From assembly GCA_017454335.1 (NCBI GenBank), contig JAFTDE010000001.1, forward strand, positions 1-38,129: DNA of 38,129 nucleotides. Direction: 5' to 3'. This DNA comes from Bacteroidales bacterium. GTDB taxonomy: Bacteria; Bacteroidota; Bacteroidia; Bacteroidales; UBA932. Position numbers and translations under genes: made by a program. Positions 1 through 8,102 of this stretch are shown one piece after another. Position 1 is the stretch's first letter, and each line of letters begins with the position of its first letter. The notes beneath the pieces were generated by a model. That model saw only the letters and a list, made by a program, of their open reading frames with translations. It had not been told where the DNA came from and did no database searches.

Positions 1-394
1 ACTCGATGTCGCCGTGGGCGCTCTGGTTCAGGTTCATGAAGTCCATGTCGATGTCGCCCCACGGAATCTCCGCGTTGTACTGGGTGTGGAAGTGCAGGAG
101 GGGCTTCTCCAGGGACTGGAGGCCCTTGATCCACATCTTGGCAGGGGAGAAGGTGTGCATCCAGGTGATAATACCCGCGCACTTGGGGTCGTTGTTGGCG
201 GCCTTCATGACTGCCTCGACTTCCTTGCTGCTGTTGGCAGTGCCTTTATAAACGATCTTCACGGGGATGTTGCCGGAGGCGTTCAGGCCCTCGACCATCT
301 CCTTGGAGTGTCCGTCCACGGCGACCACGGCGTCGCCTCCGTAGAGGAGCTGGGCGCCGGTCACCCACCATAATTCGCAATTTTCAAATGCCAT
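1..394 (-). CDS. araA: L-arabinose isomerase, N-terminal part (cut by window edge)
   Basis: AraA converts L-arabinose to L-ribulose in the cytoplasm, the first step of arabinose catabolism. About 131 N-terminal residues are visible; the rest lies beyond base 1. The protein starts [20 protein letters not shown], matching the family N-terminus (E. coli has VWFVIGSQHLYG). The conserved stretches [23 protein letters not shown] and [14 protein letters not shown] are all present. The ATG at 394-392 is chosen because the conserved N-terminus begins there, 12 bases after the araD stop, so it is probably translated from the same mRNA. Identity is very secure; only completeness is unknown. A kinase (araB or its Bacteroidetes counterpart) is not seen and could follow to the left. 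Confidence 0.95.
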   Translation of the reverse strand, partial: MAFENCELWWVTGAQLLYGGDAVVAVDGHSKEMVEGLNASGNIPVKIVYKGTANSSKEVEAVMKAANNDPKCAGIITWMHTFSPAKMWIKGLQSLEKPLLHFHTQYNAEIPWGDIDMDFMNLNQSAHGDIE

Positions 395-406
395 GTCGGT
401 ATGGTT

Positions 407-1126
407 TTACTGTTTTTTCTTTTGTCCGTAATAGGCACCCGGGCCGTGTTTGCGGCTGTAGTGCTTCTCAATGAGGTGCCGGTTCATCGCGGGCACATGC
501 TCCACGAGGTCGAGCGTGTTCAGGTGCAGGGTCGAGGAGATGAAGGCCATCTTCGCGACCTCCTCCAGCACCACGGCGTTGTGAACGGCGTTGTCGGCGT
601 CCTTGCCCCAGGCGAAGGGGCCGTGGTTCCTGACCAGCACGGCGGGCGTGTCGTCGGGATCCAGGCCCTTGAAGCGCTCGACGATGACGTTGCCGGTCTC
701 TTTCTCATATTCGCCGAAGACCTCCGCCTTGCGCATGTCGCGCGTGCAGGGGATGTCGTCGTGGAAGTAATCCGCATGGGTCGTGCCGATGTTCGGGATG
801 TCCCGGCCGGCCTGGGCCCAGGCGGTGGCAAAGGTCGAGTGGGTGTGCACGACGGCCCCGATGTTGGGGAAGGCCTTGTAGAGCACGACGTGCGTCGGCG
901 TGTCGGAAGAGGGATTCAGGCTCCCCTCCACCACCTTGCCGTCCAGGTCCACGACCACCATGTCCTCCGGCTTCATGTCGTCGTAACTGACGCCGGAGGG
1001 CTTGATGACCACCAGGCCGCTTTCGCGGTCGATGGCGGACACGTTGCCCCAGGTAAAGATTACCAGGCCGTGCCGGACAAGGTCCAGATTGGCCTGGCAA
1101 ACTTTCTTTTTCAGTTCCTCCAGCAT
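407..1126 (-). CDS. araD: L-ribulose-5-phosphate 4-epimerase
   Basis: AraD converts L-ribulose 5-phosphate to D-xylulose 5-phosphate, feeding the pentose phosphate pathway. The 239-residue class II aldolase-fold protein has the expected family length. The substrate loop GNVSAID and [10 protein letters not shown] are present. By comparison with E. coli AraD, the likely zinc ligands are H94 and H96 (VVHTHSTF) and H168 (RNHGPF). The likely catalytic residues are D75, D119 and Y223. The frame is open further upstream to 1180, but ATG 1126 gives the family N-terminus ([16 protein letters not shown]) and lies one base after the stop of the symporter gene. This indicates tight coupling in the arabinose operon. 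Confidence 0.96.
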   Translation of the reverse strand: MLEELKKKVCQANLDLVRHGLVIFTWGNVSAIDRESGLVVIKPSGVSYDDMKPEDMVVVDLDGKVVEGSLNPSSDTPTHVVLYKAFPNIGAVVHTHSTFATAWAQAGRDIPNIGTTHADYFHDDIPCTRDMRKAEVFGEYEKETGNVIVERFKGLDPDDTPAVLVRNHGPFAWGKDADNAVHNAVVLEEVAKMAFISSTLHLNTLDLVEHVPAMNRHLIEKHYSRKHGPGAYYGQKKKQ

Positions 1127-1127
1127 A

Positions 1128-3077
1128 CTACCAAAGCAGGATATAGAGGACCGTAACCAGGGCGATGATGCAGATCGCACCGATGTTGTATCCCTTGCTG
1201 GTGTGGAACATGCTGAGGTCGACCTTCAGCGCCTTCTCGTCGCGCTTGACGGACAGGGCGTTGGAACGCAGCCAGATTCCCTCCACGCCGATGATGGCGG
1301 CGAAGAAGAAGAAGGCCTGGAATCCGATATCGTTCAGGTAGGCGATGAAGTGCGTATCCGGACTGGTTCCGGCGGGCAGGCAGGCGCCCCAGACCACGAC
1401 CACGGTCGCGATCAGCAGGAAGAATGCGGCGGCGCAGAAGAAGATCCGGCTCCACTTGAGCATGGTGTTCTTTTCCTCCTCAGGCGTCAGGTCAGCCGCG
1501 ACGGTTTTCCTGTCGGTGAGGGAAAGGACGATGAACAGGGTCACCAGGATGATGAAGATGTAACCGGCACGGAACTGGAACGGGACGCCGCCCAGGAAGA
1601 TCTTGAAGAGGATTCCCAGCGGGAGCGTCGCGATGGCGGTCCAGACGGCCGCACGGCTGGAAGCACGCTTCCACAGCAGGCCCAGGCCGAAGACGATCAC
1701 GATGCCCGGATAGACGAATCCGGAGTATTCCTGGATGTACTGGAAGGCCTGGTCGAGTCCGCCGAGCAGCGGCTTCACGACGATGATGGCGATCACCAGG
1801 GCGACCAGCGAGGTCAGCCGGCCGATGGCCACGAGGCTCTTGTCCTTCGCTTCCTTGTTGATGTACTTCTTGTAGATATCCATCGTGAACAGGGTCGAGG
1901 TGGAGTTCAGCATCGAAGCCAGCGACGAGATGATCGCCGCGGACAGGGCTGCGAACGACAGGCCCTTGATCACCGGCGGGGTGAAGTTGCGGATCAGCCA
2001 GGGATAGGCGTCATCCGCGACGTTGATGGTACCCTGCAGGCCCGTGAACATTTCGGGATGGATGGAGATGTAGTAGGCGCAGACACCGGGCAGGCAGACG
2101 ATGAAGGGGATCAAGATCTTCAGGAACCCCGCGAAGACCAGACCCTTCTGGGCCTCGTCGATGCTCTTGGCGGCCAGACCCTTCTGGATGATGTACTGGT
2201 TGAATCCCCAGTAGCCCAGGTTCGTGATCCACATCGCACCCACGACCGCGGCGATGCCGGGCACGTTGGCGAAGGCCGCCGCGCCGTGGCTCTCCTGTAC
2301 GATCAGATGGAAGTGCGAATCCGTCAGGTGCTCGCCGGTGGTGAGATCGGTGTAGAGGTTGTGTACGCCCGTGAAGAAACTGCCGTCACCGACCTGCGAA
2401 AGGGCCACCACTGCGGTGACCAGGCCGCCGACGATCAGGAAGACCACCTGCATCACGTCGGTCCAGGCCACGGAGGACAGGCCGCCGTAGATGGAGTAGA
2501 TACCGGCGATCAGGTACAGGAACAGGATCAGTACCATCCGGATGGATATGGTCATGGTCCCGATCTGCAGGCTGATACCCTGCAGGCCCAGGATCTGCTC
2601 GATGGCGATGGCGCCCAGCCAGGCCACGGAGGTAAGGTTCACGAAGATGTAGAGGAACAGCCAGAAGATCGAGAAGGCAAGGCCCACGCCGTCGTTGTAG
2701 CGCTCGCGCAGGAACTGCGGAATCGTGAAGATCTTGCTCTTCAGCATGGTCGGCAGCAGGAACTTGCCGACGACGATCAGGGTGATGGCCGCCATGATCT
2801 CGTACGCAGCCGTGGCGATGCCGTCGCGGTAACTGGTACCGGACATGCCGATGAACTGCTCGGCCGAGATGTTGGCCGCGATCAGGGAGGCACCCACCGC
2901 CCACCAGGTCAGCGTGTTGCCCGCCAGGAAATAATCACTCGCACTCTTCTGAGTGCCCTTCTTGGTCCGTCCGAGGAACAGTCCGAGCGAGACCAGCAGA
3001 ATCAGGTAAGCCAGCAGGATGACGAAGTCTACGGTATGGAAACCGGACTGGCTTACGGCATTGATGATGTCGTGCAT
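1128..3077 (-). CDS. Sodium/sugar symporter of the SSS family (probable arabinose uptake)
   Basis: A 649-residue, highly hydrophobic integral inner-membrane protein with about 14-15 predicted transmembrane helices. It fits the sodium:solute symporter (SGLT/vSGLT) family. The N-terminal helix is followed by the family element [20 protein letters not shown] with ISAEQFIG. Around residue 390 it has the typical SSS signature [17 protein letters not shown], whose hydroxyl residues belong to the Na+ site in vSGLT. A charged cytoplasmic loop precedes the last helix. It lies between galM and araD in an operon with 18- and 1-base gaps, so L-arabinose or a short arabinoside is the inferred substrate. 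The family assignment is firm; the substrate is contextual, since family members also carry glucose, galactose or other solutes. Confidence 0.88.
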   Translation of the reverse strand: MHDIINAVSQSGFHTVDFVILLAYLILLVSLGLFLGRTKKGTQKSASDYFLAGNTLTWWAVGASLIAANISAEQFIGMSGTSYRDGIATAAYEIMAAITLIVVGKFLLPTMLKSKIFTIPQFLRERYNDGVGLAFSIFWLFLYIFVNLTSVAWLGAIAIEQILGLQGISLQIGTMTISIRMVLILFLYLIAGIYSIYGGLSSVAWTDVMQVVFLIVGGLVTAVVALSQVGDGSFFTGVHNLYTDLTTGEHLTDSHFHLIVQESHGAAAFANVPGIAAVVGAMWITNLGYWGFNQYIIQKGLAAKSIDEAQKGLVFAGFLKILIPFIVCLPGVCAYYISIHPEMFTGLQGTINVADDAYPWLIRNFTPPVIKGLSFAALSAAIISSLASMLNSTSTLFTMDIYKKYINKEAKDKSLVAIGRLTSLVALVIAIIVVKPLLGGLDQAFQYIQEYSGFVYPGIVIVFGLGLLWKRASSRAAVWTAIATLPLGILFKIFLGGVPFQFRAGYIFIILVTLFIVLSLTDRKTVAADLTPEEEKNTMLKWSRIFFCAAAFFLLIATVVVVWGACLPAGTSPDTHFIAYLNDIGFQAFFFFAAIIGVEGIWLRSNALSVKRDEKALKVDLSMFHTSKGYNIGAICIIALVTVLYILLW

Positions 3078-3095
3078 AATGTATTGTGGTTCAAA

Positions 3096-4262
3096 TTACT
3101 TTTCCGCTTCTTTCTCGCCATTGATGTCCAGCGTGGAGAAGGCGTACACCGTATTGCTGCGGTAGGTCTCGCCCGGACGCAGGACCGGAGAAGGCCACTC
3201 GGGGTGGTTGGGGCTGTCCGGATACTTCTGGGTCTCCAGGCAGATGCCCGCGTGCTTCTTGTAATAGATGCCCTTCTTGCCCTGGACGCTTCCGTCCAGG
3301 AAGTTGCCCGTGTAGATCTGGATGCCCGGCTCGTCGGTATAGACCGTCAGCAGGATGCAGCTCTGGGCGGTGTACAGCATGACCGCAGGCTCTGTGATGT
3401 CCCGGTGGTTGTTCAGGATCCAGTTGTGGTCGAAACCGTTGCCGTTCTTGATCTGCTCGTCAGCGAAATTGTTGATGTTCACGCCGACATATTCGCCGGA
3501 AGTGAAGTCCATCGGGGTACGCGACACGTTGCGGATCTCGCCGGTCGGCATGTAGGTCGCATCCACCGGCGTGAAAGCCAGGGCGTTCATGCGGATGAAG
3601 TCCTCGGAGACGCGGTGGTACTCGGGATCGCCCGCCAGGTTGAAGTAGCTGTGGTTGGTCATGTTGATGACCGTGGGCTTGTTGGTCGTCGCCTCATAGC
3701 TGATCTGCAGCTGGTTGTCCGGGGTCAGGGTGTAGGTCACATAGGCTTTGACACGGCCCGGGAAACCGCTGTCCCCGTCCGGGGAATCCATCAGCAGCTT
3801 CAGCATGGTGTCGTTGTGCTTGACCACCTTGTACACCTTGTACTGCCATCCGTCCGGACCGCCGTGCAGGCAGTGTCCGAAATTGTTCCGCGGCAGCTGG
3901 TATTCCTCGCCGTCCAGCGTGAAGCGGCCCTGGTTGATGCGGTTGGCGTAACGGCCGATCGCCGCGCCGAAATCAGAGGCGTTGTTCTCGGGATAATAGT
4001 CCTTGATGTTGTCGAATCCCAGCACGACGTCGAGGAAATTGCCCTTGATGTCGGGGACCATCATCGAGACGATGCGTCCGCCGAAGTTCGTGATGCACAC
4101 TTCCATCCCCTGCTCGTTCTTCAGGGTGTACAGGGCCACTCTCTTGCCCTGGTACCTGTCCTTGAAGGCATTGGGATCCAGGCCGGACAGCGTCGGTTCG
4201 GCCTGTTTCGCACAGGAGACGAACGCCAGCGCCACGGCTGCGAATAATACGAATCTTTTCAT
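3096..4262 (-). CDS. galM: Aldose 1-epimerase (mutarotase) lipoprotein
   Basis: This 388-residue enzyme interconverts alpha and beta anomers of free sugars. An N-terminal type II signal peptide (MKRFVLFAAVALAFVSC, lipidated Cys17) puts it at the periplasmic face of a membrane or on the outer membrane, unlike cytosolic E. coli GalM. Family motifs are present: GRYANRI, HGGPDGW, NMTNHSYFNLAG with the general-acid candidate H204, YTGNFLDG, and CLETQKYPDSPNHP with the general-base candidate E343. ATG 4262 is chosen because it gives a compact MKR-type signal; ATG 4274 in frame (four extra residues) is possible. Next to an arabinosidase and a sugar symporter, its likely task is to equilibrate released L-arabinose before uptake. 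Confidence 0.9.
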   Translation of the reverse strand: MKRFVLFAAVALAFVSCAKQAEPTLSGLDPNAFKDRYQGKRVALYTLKNEQGMEVCITNFGGRIVSMMVPDIKGNFLDVVLGFDNIKDYYPENNASDFGAAIGRYANRINQGRFTLDGEEYQLPRNNFGHCLHGGPDGWQYKVYKVVKHNDTMLKLLMDSPDGDSGFPGRVKAYVTYTLTPDNQLQISYEATTNKPTVINMTNHSYFNLAGDPEYHRVSEDFIRMNALAFTPVDATYMPTGEIRNVSRTPMDFTSGEYVGVNINNFADEQIKNGNGFDHNWILNNHRDITEPAVMLYTAQSCILLTVYTDEPGIQIYTGNFLDGSVQGKKGIYYKKHAGICLETQKYPDSPNHPEWPSPVLRPGETYRSNTVYAFSTLDINGEKEAEK

Positions 4263-4296
4263 ATAACTGTTCATTGGTTAATTCCTTGCTATCCTA

Positions 4297-4304
4297 CAAA
4301 TATA
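4297..4304 (-). promoter_or_regulatory. Bacteroidetes -7 box before galM
   Basis: On the minus strand the sequence TATATTTG matches the TAnnTTTG box, 23 bases or more upstream of the two candidate galM starts, in the 63-75 base AT-rich gap after the GH127 gene. No convincing TTTG -33 box is seen. It may give the galM-symporter-araDA genes expression independent of the GH127 gene. Confidence 0.45.
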
Positions 4305-4337
4305 AGGATTATTTTCCTGAAATTTTCCCGGCACGCT

Positions 4338-6251
4338 TCATTCGGCCACGGGAATCCAGACCGCCATTTCGCCGCGTCCCCGGTGCGCCCAGGCGTAGTA
4401 CGGGATCATCGAGACGCCGTCCGCCTGGATGCGCTCGATGCCGTGCAGGTCTTCCGAACGGGTAAGCTCGAAGTGCGGCGCCGCACTCAGGCTCAGTTCA
4501 TGGACGGGCTGGTCGTTGTCCGGCCATTCGGCGCAGTACACGATCGGTCCGCGCTCGATGGCGATGCGACCGCGGTCCGCCTCGACGGCCTCGTGGGCGC
4601 GCACGACACGCGGCTCCATGTCGAAGTCCAGCTCGACGCTGTCCCCAGGACGCCAGTCGCGGGTGATGCAGAAGTATCCGTGATCCAGTTCAGCGCTGAC
4701 GGCCTCGCCGTTCACCTTGACGGTGTAGCCCGTCTGAACGTCGTCGGCATAGCTGTACAGGTCGCTCGGGACCACCTGGCCGCGGACCCAGCCCGGAATG
4801 CGGAGCTTGAGGGTGAAGGATCCGGCCTTGTTCTCGTCGATGCAGATGGCGGTATATCCTTCCCACGGATAGGCGGAGACCTGCGAAACCGTGACCGGAC
4901 GGTTCTTCACGCGGGTTTCCATCCGGTCGGAGATGTACAGGTTGACGTACAGCGCGTCGTCCTTGACGGCATAGATGTATCCGGGGACCGACGGGATGAA
5001 GCGGCAGATGTTGCTGGGGCAGCAGGCGCAGCCGAACCAGGACTGGCGGGCATGGCGGCCGTCCGAAGCCAGCGGATTGGGATAGAAGAAGGTGCCGCCG
5101 TCCAGGCTGACCCCGCTCAGCACGCCGTTGTACAGGGTGCGCTCCAGCACGTCGTAGTACTTGCTGTCCCCGTGCAGCAGGAACATCCGGTAGTTGACAT
5201 ATACGTTGGCGATGGCCGCGCAGGTCTCGCAGTAGGCCGTCGCGTTGGGCAGTTCGTAATTGCGGCCGAAGGCTTCGCCGCTGGAGGTCGACCCCACGCC
5301 GCCGGTGATGTACATCTTCTTGGACACGATGTTGTCCCAGATGCGGTCGATGGCGTCGATGTAGGACTGCTCGCCCGTCAGGGCGGCGACATCCGCGACC
5401 CCGGAATAGAAGTATCCGGCCCGGACGGCATGGCCCACGGCCTCATCCTGCTCGACCAGGGGCTTGTGCGCCTGGGAGTAGGCGTCGACCCGGGAGGTGC
5501 GTCCCCGCATGTCCACGAAGAACTTGGCCTGGTCCAGGTATTTGCGCTTGCCCGTCACGGTGTACAGCTTGGCCAGCGCCATCTCCGCGATCGCGTGGCC
5601 GGGGACCAGCTTCAGCTGGCCCTCCTTCGGGCCGACCGCCTCGCAGATGCAGTCGGCATAGCGCATCGCGATGTCCAGGAAGGTACGCTTGCCCGTGGCC
5701 TGGTAGTGCGCGATGGCACCCTCCAGCATGTGGCCCAGGTTGTAGAATTCGTGGCTGAGCTCTTCGACCTTGACCCAGCGCTCCGGTCCCGCCCACTCGT
5801 GCGGATGCTCGGGATTCTGCGTGCGCGCCGTGTACAGGTATCCGTCGGGCTCCTGCGCCGCCGCCACGATGACCAGCACCGAGTCGATGTACGCCTCCAG
5901 TGCGGGATCGGGATAGGTCTGCAGCAGGTAGCTGGCGCCCTCGATGGTCTTGTAAACGTCCGTGTCATCGAACGAGCAGCCGGTCACCTTGAATCCCAGG
6001 TTGTGGTCCGCATGCATCTGCTGGGCGGCCCGCTCGAAGTTCAGGTAGCGGCCGGATTCCTCGCATTTGCTGAAAGCCAGCGGGATGGTCACCTCGCGGC
6101 TTGCCTGCAGGCGCCCGCCCCAGAAGTCATCCGTCACCTCAACGGCGGTAAACGGCACCGGATCAATCGGATAGCCATGCGAAACGGACTTGCAGGAAAC
6201 AGCGGTCAGCGCCAGGGAGACAAGGGCACAGAAGAGCAACTTTTTCATCAT
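4338..6251 (-). CDS. GH127 beta-L-arabinofuranosidase-type lipoprotein (DUF1680)
   Basis: A 637-residue glycoside hydrolase of family GH127, which removes beta-L-arabinofuranose from plant glycans such as extensin hydroxyproline arabinosides or RG-II side chains. The signal peptide ends in AVSC with Cys20 (Cys19 if the next ATG at 6248 is used), so it is a lipoprotein. The (alpha/alpha)6-barrel core starts near residue 34 (FTAVEVTDDFWGGRL). The unusual zinc-cysteine active site of HypBA1 is conserved: AYCETC gives E342 and C344, and CACCPSN gives C410 (nucleophile position) and C411. SGEAFG places E326 at the spacing of the HypBA1 acid/base. A beta-sandwich follows from about residue 430. As first gene of the arabinose operon it supplies the substrate. 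The function is well supported; related GH127 members can act on other sugars. Confidence 0.9.
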   Translation of the reverse strand: MMKKLLFCALVSLALTAVSCKSVSHGYPIDPVPFTAVEVTDDFWGGRLQASREVTIPLAFSKCEESGRYLNFERAAQQMHADHNLGFKVTGCSFDDTDVYKTIEGASYLLQTYPDPALEAYIDSVLVIVAAAQEPDGYLYTARTQNPEHPHEWAGPERWVKVEELSHEFYNLGHMLEGAIAHYQATGKRTFLDIAMRYADCICEAVGPKEGQLKLVPGHAIAEMALAKLYTVTGKRKYLDQAKFFVDMRGRTSRVDAYSQAHKPLVEQDEAVGHAVRAGYFYSGVADVAALTGEQSYIDAIDRIWDNIVSKKMYITGGVGSTSSGEAFGRNYELPNATAYCETCAAIANVYVNYRMFLLHGDSKYYDVLERTLYNGVLSGVSLDGGTFFYPNPLASDGRHARQSWFGCACCPSNICRFIPSVPGYIYAVKDDALYVNLYISDRMETRVKNRPVTVSQVSAYPWEGYTAICIDENKAGSFTLKLRIPGWVRGQVVPSDLYSYADDVQTGYTVKVNGEAVSAELDHGYFCITRDWRPGDSVELDFDMEPRVVRAHEAVEADRGRIAIERGPIVYCAEWPDNDQPVHELSLSAAPHFELTRSEDLHGIERIQADGVSMIPYYAWAHRGRGEMAVWIPVAE

Positions 6252-6275
6252 GGTCGAATCTATGTGTTATTCATG

Positions 6276-6283
6276 CGAATATA
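6276..6283 (-). promoter_or_regulatory. Probable -7 box of the arabinose operon
   Basis: TATATTCG on the minus strand is a one-base variant of TAnnTTTG, 25 bases before the GH127 start and just downstream of the tmRNA terminator. No clear -33 box is seen, which could suit an activator-dependent promoter. Confidence 0.4.
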
Positions 6284-6310
6284 AGAATAATTCGCCTAAA
6301 AGACACACAA

Positions 6311-6336
6311 AAACCTCCCGCTTTCGCAGGAGGTTT
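6311..6336 (-). terminator. Rho-independent terminator of the tmRNA gene
   Basis: An 11-bp stem with a GAAA tetraloop (arms AAACCTCCTGC and GCGGGAGGTTT, one G-T pair) is followed on the minus strand by a T-rich tract. It begins 8 bases after the mature tmRNA 3' end. Confidence 0.85.
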
Positions 6337-6343
6337 CCGCAGG

Positions 6344-6738
6344 TGGAGATGGCGGGACTCGAACCCGCGTCCAAACAACGCACCAGAGGGCTTTCTACAC
6401 GCTTATTCTTCCTTTGGTTTTCATCCGTTGCATGAGGGAAGACGCCCTTGACAACGGCCTATCCTCTGAAACTTAAGGGAACGTAGAGGTGTCGGTCCCC
6501 CGCATCCGGTTTTCATGATACCCCTGGATCCAGACTGAACCGGCCTAAAGCTGGAGGGATATACGTCAGTGCCGCAGCCTAGGCGGCCCTGATTGATGCT
6601 GAATCTCTGAGAGATTAGCAAGCGTACGAATAATTGTAGTTGCCGATTAAGGCTTGAGAGCTGAGATTAACGGGAGGGCCCACGACGCCCGGCGTGCTTA
6701 CCATCCGACATCGATGCTGTCAAAACCAGAACATCCCC
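6344..6738 (-). ncRNA. ssrA: Transfer-messenger RNA (tmRNA)
   Basis: This RNA rescues stalled ribosomes with SmpB and tags the unfinished peptide for proteolysis. The 5' end GGGGATGTTCTGGTTTTGAC pairs with the 3' end CATCTCC to form the acceptor stem. The T-arm GCGGGTTCGAGTCCCGC and discriminator A are present, and the 3' CCA is not encoded (CCT follows). The resume codon is GGC at 6644-6642, preceded by TTAATC. The tag frame reads G-N-Y-N-Y-S-Y-A-C and ends with TAA at 6617-6615, next to a perfect 7-bp hairpin (AATCTCT / AGAGATT) that should be helix 5. A tag ending in Ala-Cys rather than Ala-Ala is unusual. Total length, about 395 nt, is normal. Confidence 0.93.
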
Positions 6739-6749
6739 GGATAGTTCGG

Positions 6750-6757
6750 CAAAGATA
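6750..6757 (-). promoter_or_regulatory. tmRNA -7 box
   Basis: TATCTTTG on the minus strand matches TAnnTTTG, 11 bases before the mature tmRNA 5' end. It lies back to back with the tRNA-Val promoter. Confidence 0.6.
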
Positions 6758-6764
6758 ATTATTT

Positions 6765-6795
6765 TTTGCAGGAAAGAAAAATCATTGTACCTTTG
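6765..6795 (+). promoter_or_regulatory. Promoter of tRNA-Val(UAC)
   Basis: TTTG at 6765-6768 and TACCTTTG at 6788-6795 are separated by 19 bases, the consensus Bacteroidetes arrangement. The -7 box ends 13 bases before the tRNA. Confidence 0.75.
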
Positions 6796-6808
6796 CAAGC
6801 CACAGTAA

Positions 6809-6883
6809 GGGCGCATAGCTCAGTCGGTTCAGAGCATCTGCCTTACAAGCAGAGGGTCGGCGGTTCGAATCCGTCTGCGCCCA
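6809..6883 (+). tRNA. tRNA-Val, anticodon UAC
   Basis: A 75-nt cloverleaf: acceptor GGGCGCA/TGCGCCC, D-arm GCTC/GAGC, anticodon stem TCTGC/GCAGA with loop CTTACAA (anticodon TAC), and T-arm with TTCGAAT. The discriminator is A and CCA is not encoded. Confidence 0.97.
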
Positions 6884-6887
6884 CGAA

Positions 6888-6924
6888 GAAGGGCCCCGGA
6901 AATGATTCCGGGGCCCTTCGTTTT
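6888..6924 (+). terminator. Strong terminator between tRNA-Val and aqpZ
   Basis: A perfect 14-bp inverted repeat (GAAGGGCCCCGGAA, loop ATGA) is followed by GTTTT on plus. It ends the tRNA transcript. It may also stop the convergent aqpZ transcript, though the minus-strand T-tract is weak. Confidence 0.85.
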
Positions 6925-6942
6925 GATAAGCGTTCTGTCGGC

Positions 6943-7632
6943 TTATTCTTTCGCGAGGCACTTCCAGACCAGGGCGGAGAGGGCGGCACCGACGCAAGGA
7001 CCTACGAAGAACACCCAGACATCGGCGAGGGCCTGGCCACCGGCGAACAGCGCGGGACCGAAGGAGCGGGCCGGGTTGACGGAGGTTCCGGTCAGGTTGA
7101 TGCAGACCAGGTGCACGAGGATCAGGGTCAGGCCGATGGCCAGACCGGCCAGGTTGCCGGCTCCCTTCTTCTCGTCAGTCGATCCCAGGACCACCAGCAC
7201 GAAGATGAAGGTGGCGAGGCACTCGACCAGCAGGGCTCCGCCGACACCGCCGGCATGGGCGACGCCGTTGGCGCCGAGACCGGCCGGATTGGCACCGACG
7301 AAGGTGATCCCGAACTCAGGCGTCATCAGCTTGGCAAGGAGCAGCAGGACGGCACCGGCGATGATGCCACCGAGGATCTGGCCGCACCAGTATCCGCAGG
7401 CGTCCTTCCAGCTCATGCGGCCGGACAGGGCGACGGCCAGGGTGATGGCCGGATTGATGTGGCAACCGGAAATGCCGCCGATGGTGTACGCCATCGCGAC
7501 GACGGTCAGACCGAAAGCAATCGCGGTTCCGACGACACCGGCCGGCGTACCGCAGCCGAGGAACATGGCAGTTCCGCAGCCCAGAAGCGTCAGAACGAAA
7601 GTTCCGATGCACTCAGCAATGTACTTTTTCAT
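6943..7632 (-). CDS. aqpZ: Aquaporin Z, water channel
   Basis: A 229-residue major intrinsic protein with six membrane helices and two half-helix NPA loops, HINPAIT (N60) and SVNPARS (N186). The selectivity filter can be read against E. coli AqpZ: F40 (in AFGLTV), H174 (LVHLV), T183 (TGTSVN) and R189. This is the narrow, water-selective set rather than the glycerol-facilitator set. Length and start (MKKYIAECIGTFVL) fit AqpZ. It is transcribed alone, from a promoter interleaved with that of tRNA-Ser, towards the strong hairpin at 6888-6919. It gives rapid water flow across the inner membrane during osmotic change. Confidence 0.94.
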   Translation of the reverse strand: MKKYIAECIGTFVLTLLGCGTAMFLGCGTPAGVVGTAIAFGLTVVAMAYTIGGISGCHINPAITLAVALSGRMSWKDACGYWCGQILGGIIAGAVLLLLAKLMTPEFGITFVGANPAGLGANGVAHAGGVGGALLVECLATFIFVLVVLGSTDEKKGAGNLAGLAIGLTLILVHLVCINLTGTSVNPARSFGPALFAGGQALADVWVFFVGPCVGAALSALVWKCLAKE

Positions 7633-7671
7633 TTTTAAAACAGGTTAGGTTTACTGTATCGTTTAGTTAAG

Positions 7672-7679
7672 CAAATATA
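7672..7679 (-). promoter_or_regulatory. aqpZ -7 box
   Basis: TATATTTG on the minus strand, 39 bases before the aqpZ ATG. A TTTG on the same strand lies about 21 bases further upstream (around 7702), inside the tRNA-Ser promoter region, so the two divergent promoters overlap. Confidence 0.6.
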
Positions 7680-7687
7680 ATCATTTT

Positions 7688-7720
7688 TTTGCGCGATTCA
7701 CAAAAATATCCTTATATTTG
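7688..7720 (+). promoter_or_regulatory. Promoter of tRNA-Ser(GGA)
   Basis: TTTG at 7688-7691 and TATATTTG at 7713-7720 with a 21-base spacer; the tRNA starts 11 bases later. Confidence 0.7.
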
Positions 7721-7730
7721 CAGTCCGATT

Positions 7731-7818
7731 GGAGAGATGCTCGAGTGGCTGAAGAGGCACGATTGGAAATCGTGTGTACCCCAAAAGGGTATCCAGGGTT
7801 CGAATCCCTGTCTCTCCG
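7731..7818 (+). tRNA. tRNA-Ser, anticodon GGA
   Basis: An 88-nt class II tRNA: acceptor GGAGAGA/TCTCTCC with discriminator G, anticodon stem CGATT/AATCG with GGA, and a long variable arm (GTACCCC-AAAA-GGGTAT). The T-arm is CAGGG-TTCGAAT-CCCTG. CCA is not encoded. Confidence 0.97.
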
Positions 7819-7833
7819 CACAATGCGATCAAA

Positions 7834-7867
7834 CAAAAAACGCCGCACGATAATGTGCGGCGTTTTT
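7834..7867. terminator. Bidirectional terminator
   Basis: The inverted repeat ACGCCGCAC / GTGCGGCGT (loop GATAAT) is flanked by A5 and T5, so it can end both the tRNA-Ser transcript (plus) and the leftward transcript from the small membrane-protein gene (minus). Confidence 0.85.
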
Positions 7868-7879
7868 GTCATCAGACTG

Positions 7880-8068
7880 CTACTTGAACCAGGTCGTCAG
7901 TTTGTCTTTGGCGTACAGGTAGTAAACCGCCAGTCCGATCCAGCTGGTCAGCAGGACGATGACGCAGGTGATGACCTTACCCACCACGGAGATGGGTTTC
8001 TTGAGGATGTCGATGACAGCCAGGACCGCCAGGACGACACCGACAATGTAAACAATTGTGCTAAGCAT
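7880..8068 (-). CDS. Small PLDc_N-type membrane protein
   Basis: A 62-residue protein with two predicted membrane helices (about residues 4-20 and 31-50) separated by a short polar loop (DILKKPISVVGK). The pattern aliphatic helix - DIL - GK - helix with W and G - YYLYAK matches the PLDc_N domain (phospholipase D/cardiolipin synthase N-terminal segment), found in bacteria as free-standing small membrane proteins. No catalytic HKD motif is present, so it is not itself a phospholipase. No own TAnnTTTG box is visible in the 34-base gap to the preceding lipoprotein gene, so cotranscription is likely. Function unknown. Confidence 0.75.
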   Translation of the reverse strand: MLSTIVYIVGVVLAVLAVIDILKKPISVVGKVITCVIVLLTSWIGLAVYYLYAKDKLTTWFK

Positions 8069-8102
8069 TGTTGAGTGGATTTAGGGTTAATAATACAGTT
8101 AA

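Noticed and set aside
1002-4247. A 1081-residue open frame on plus, antisense to the arabinose genes
   Set aside because: It is rich in D, G, H, Q and R with no recognisable domain, and is the mirror of well-supported minus-strand genes. High GC makes stops rare in this frame.
4383-6284. A 633-residue open frame on plus opposite the GH127 gene
   Set aside because: It has no family motif, while the minus strand carries the full GH127 active site.
6421-6621. Small open frames within the tmRNA region
   Set aside because: The region folds as tmRNA with both ends and T-arm conserved; the frames are by-products.
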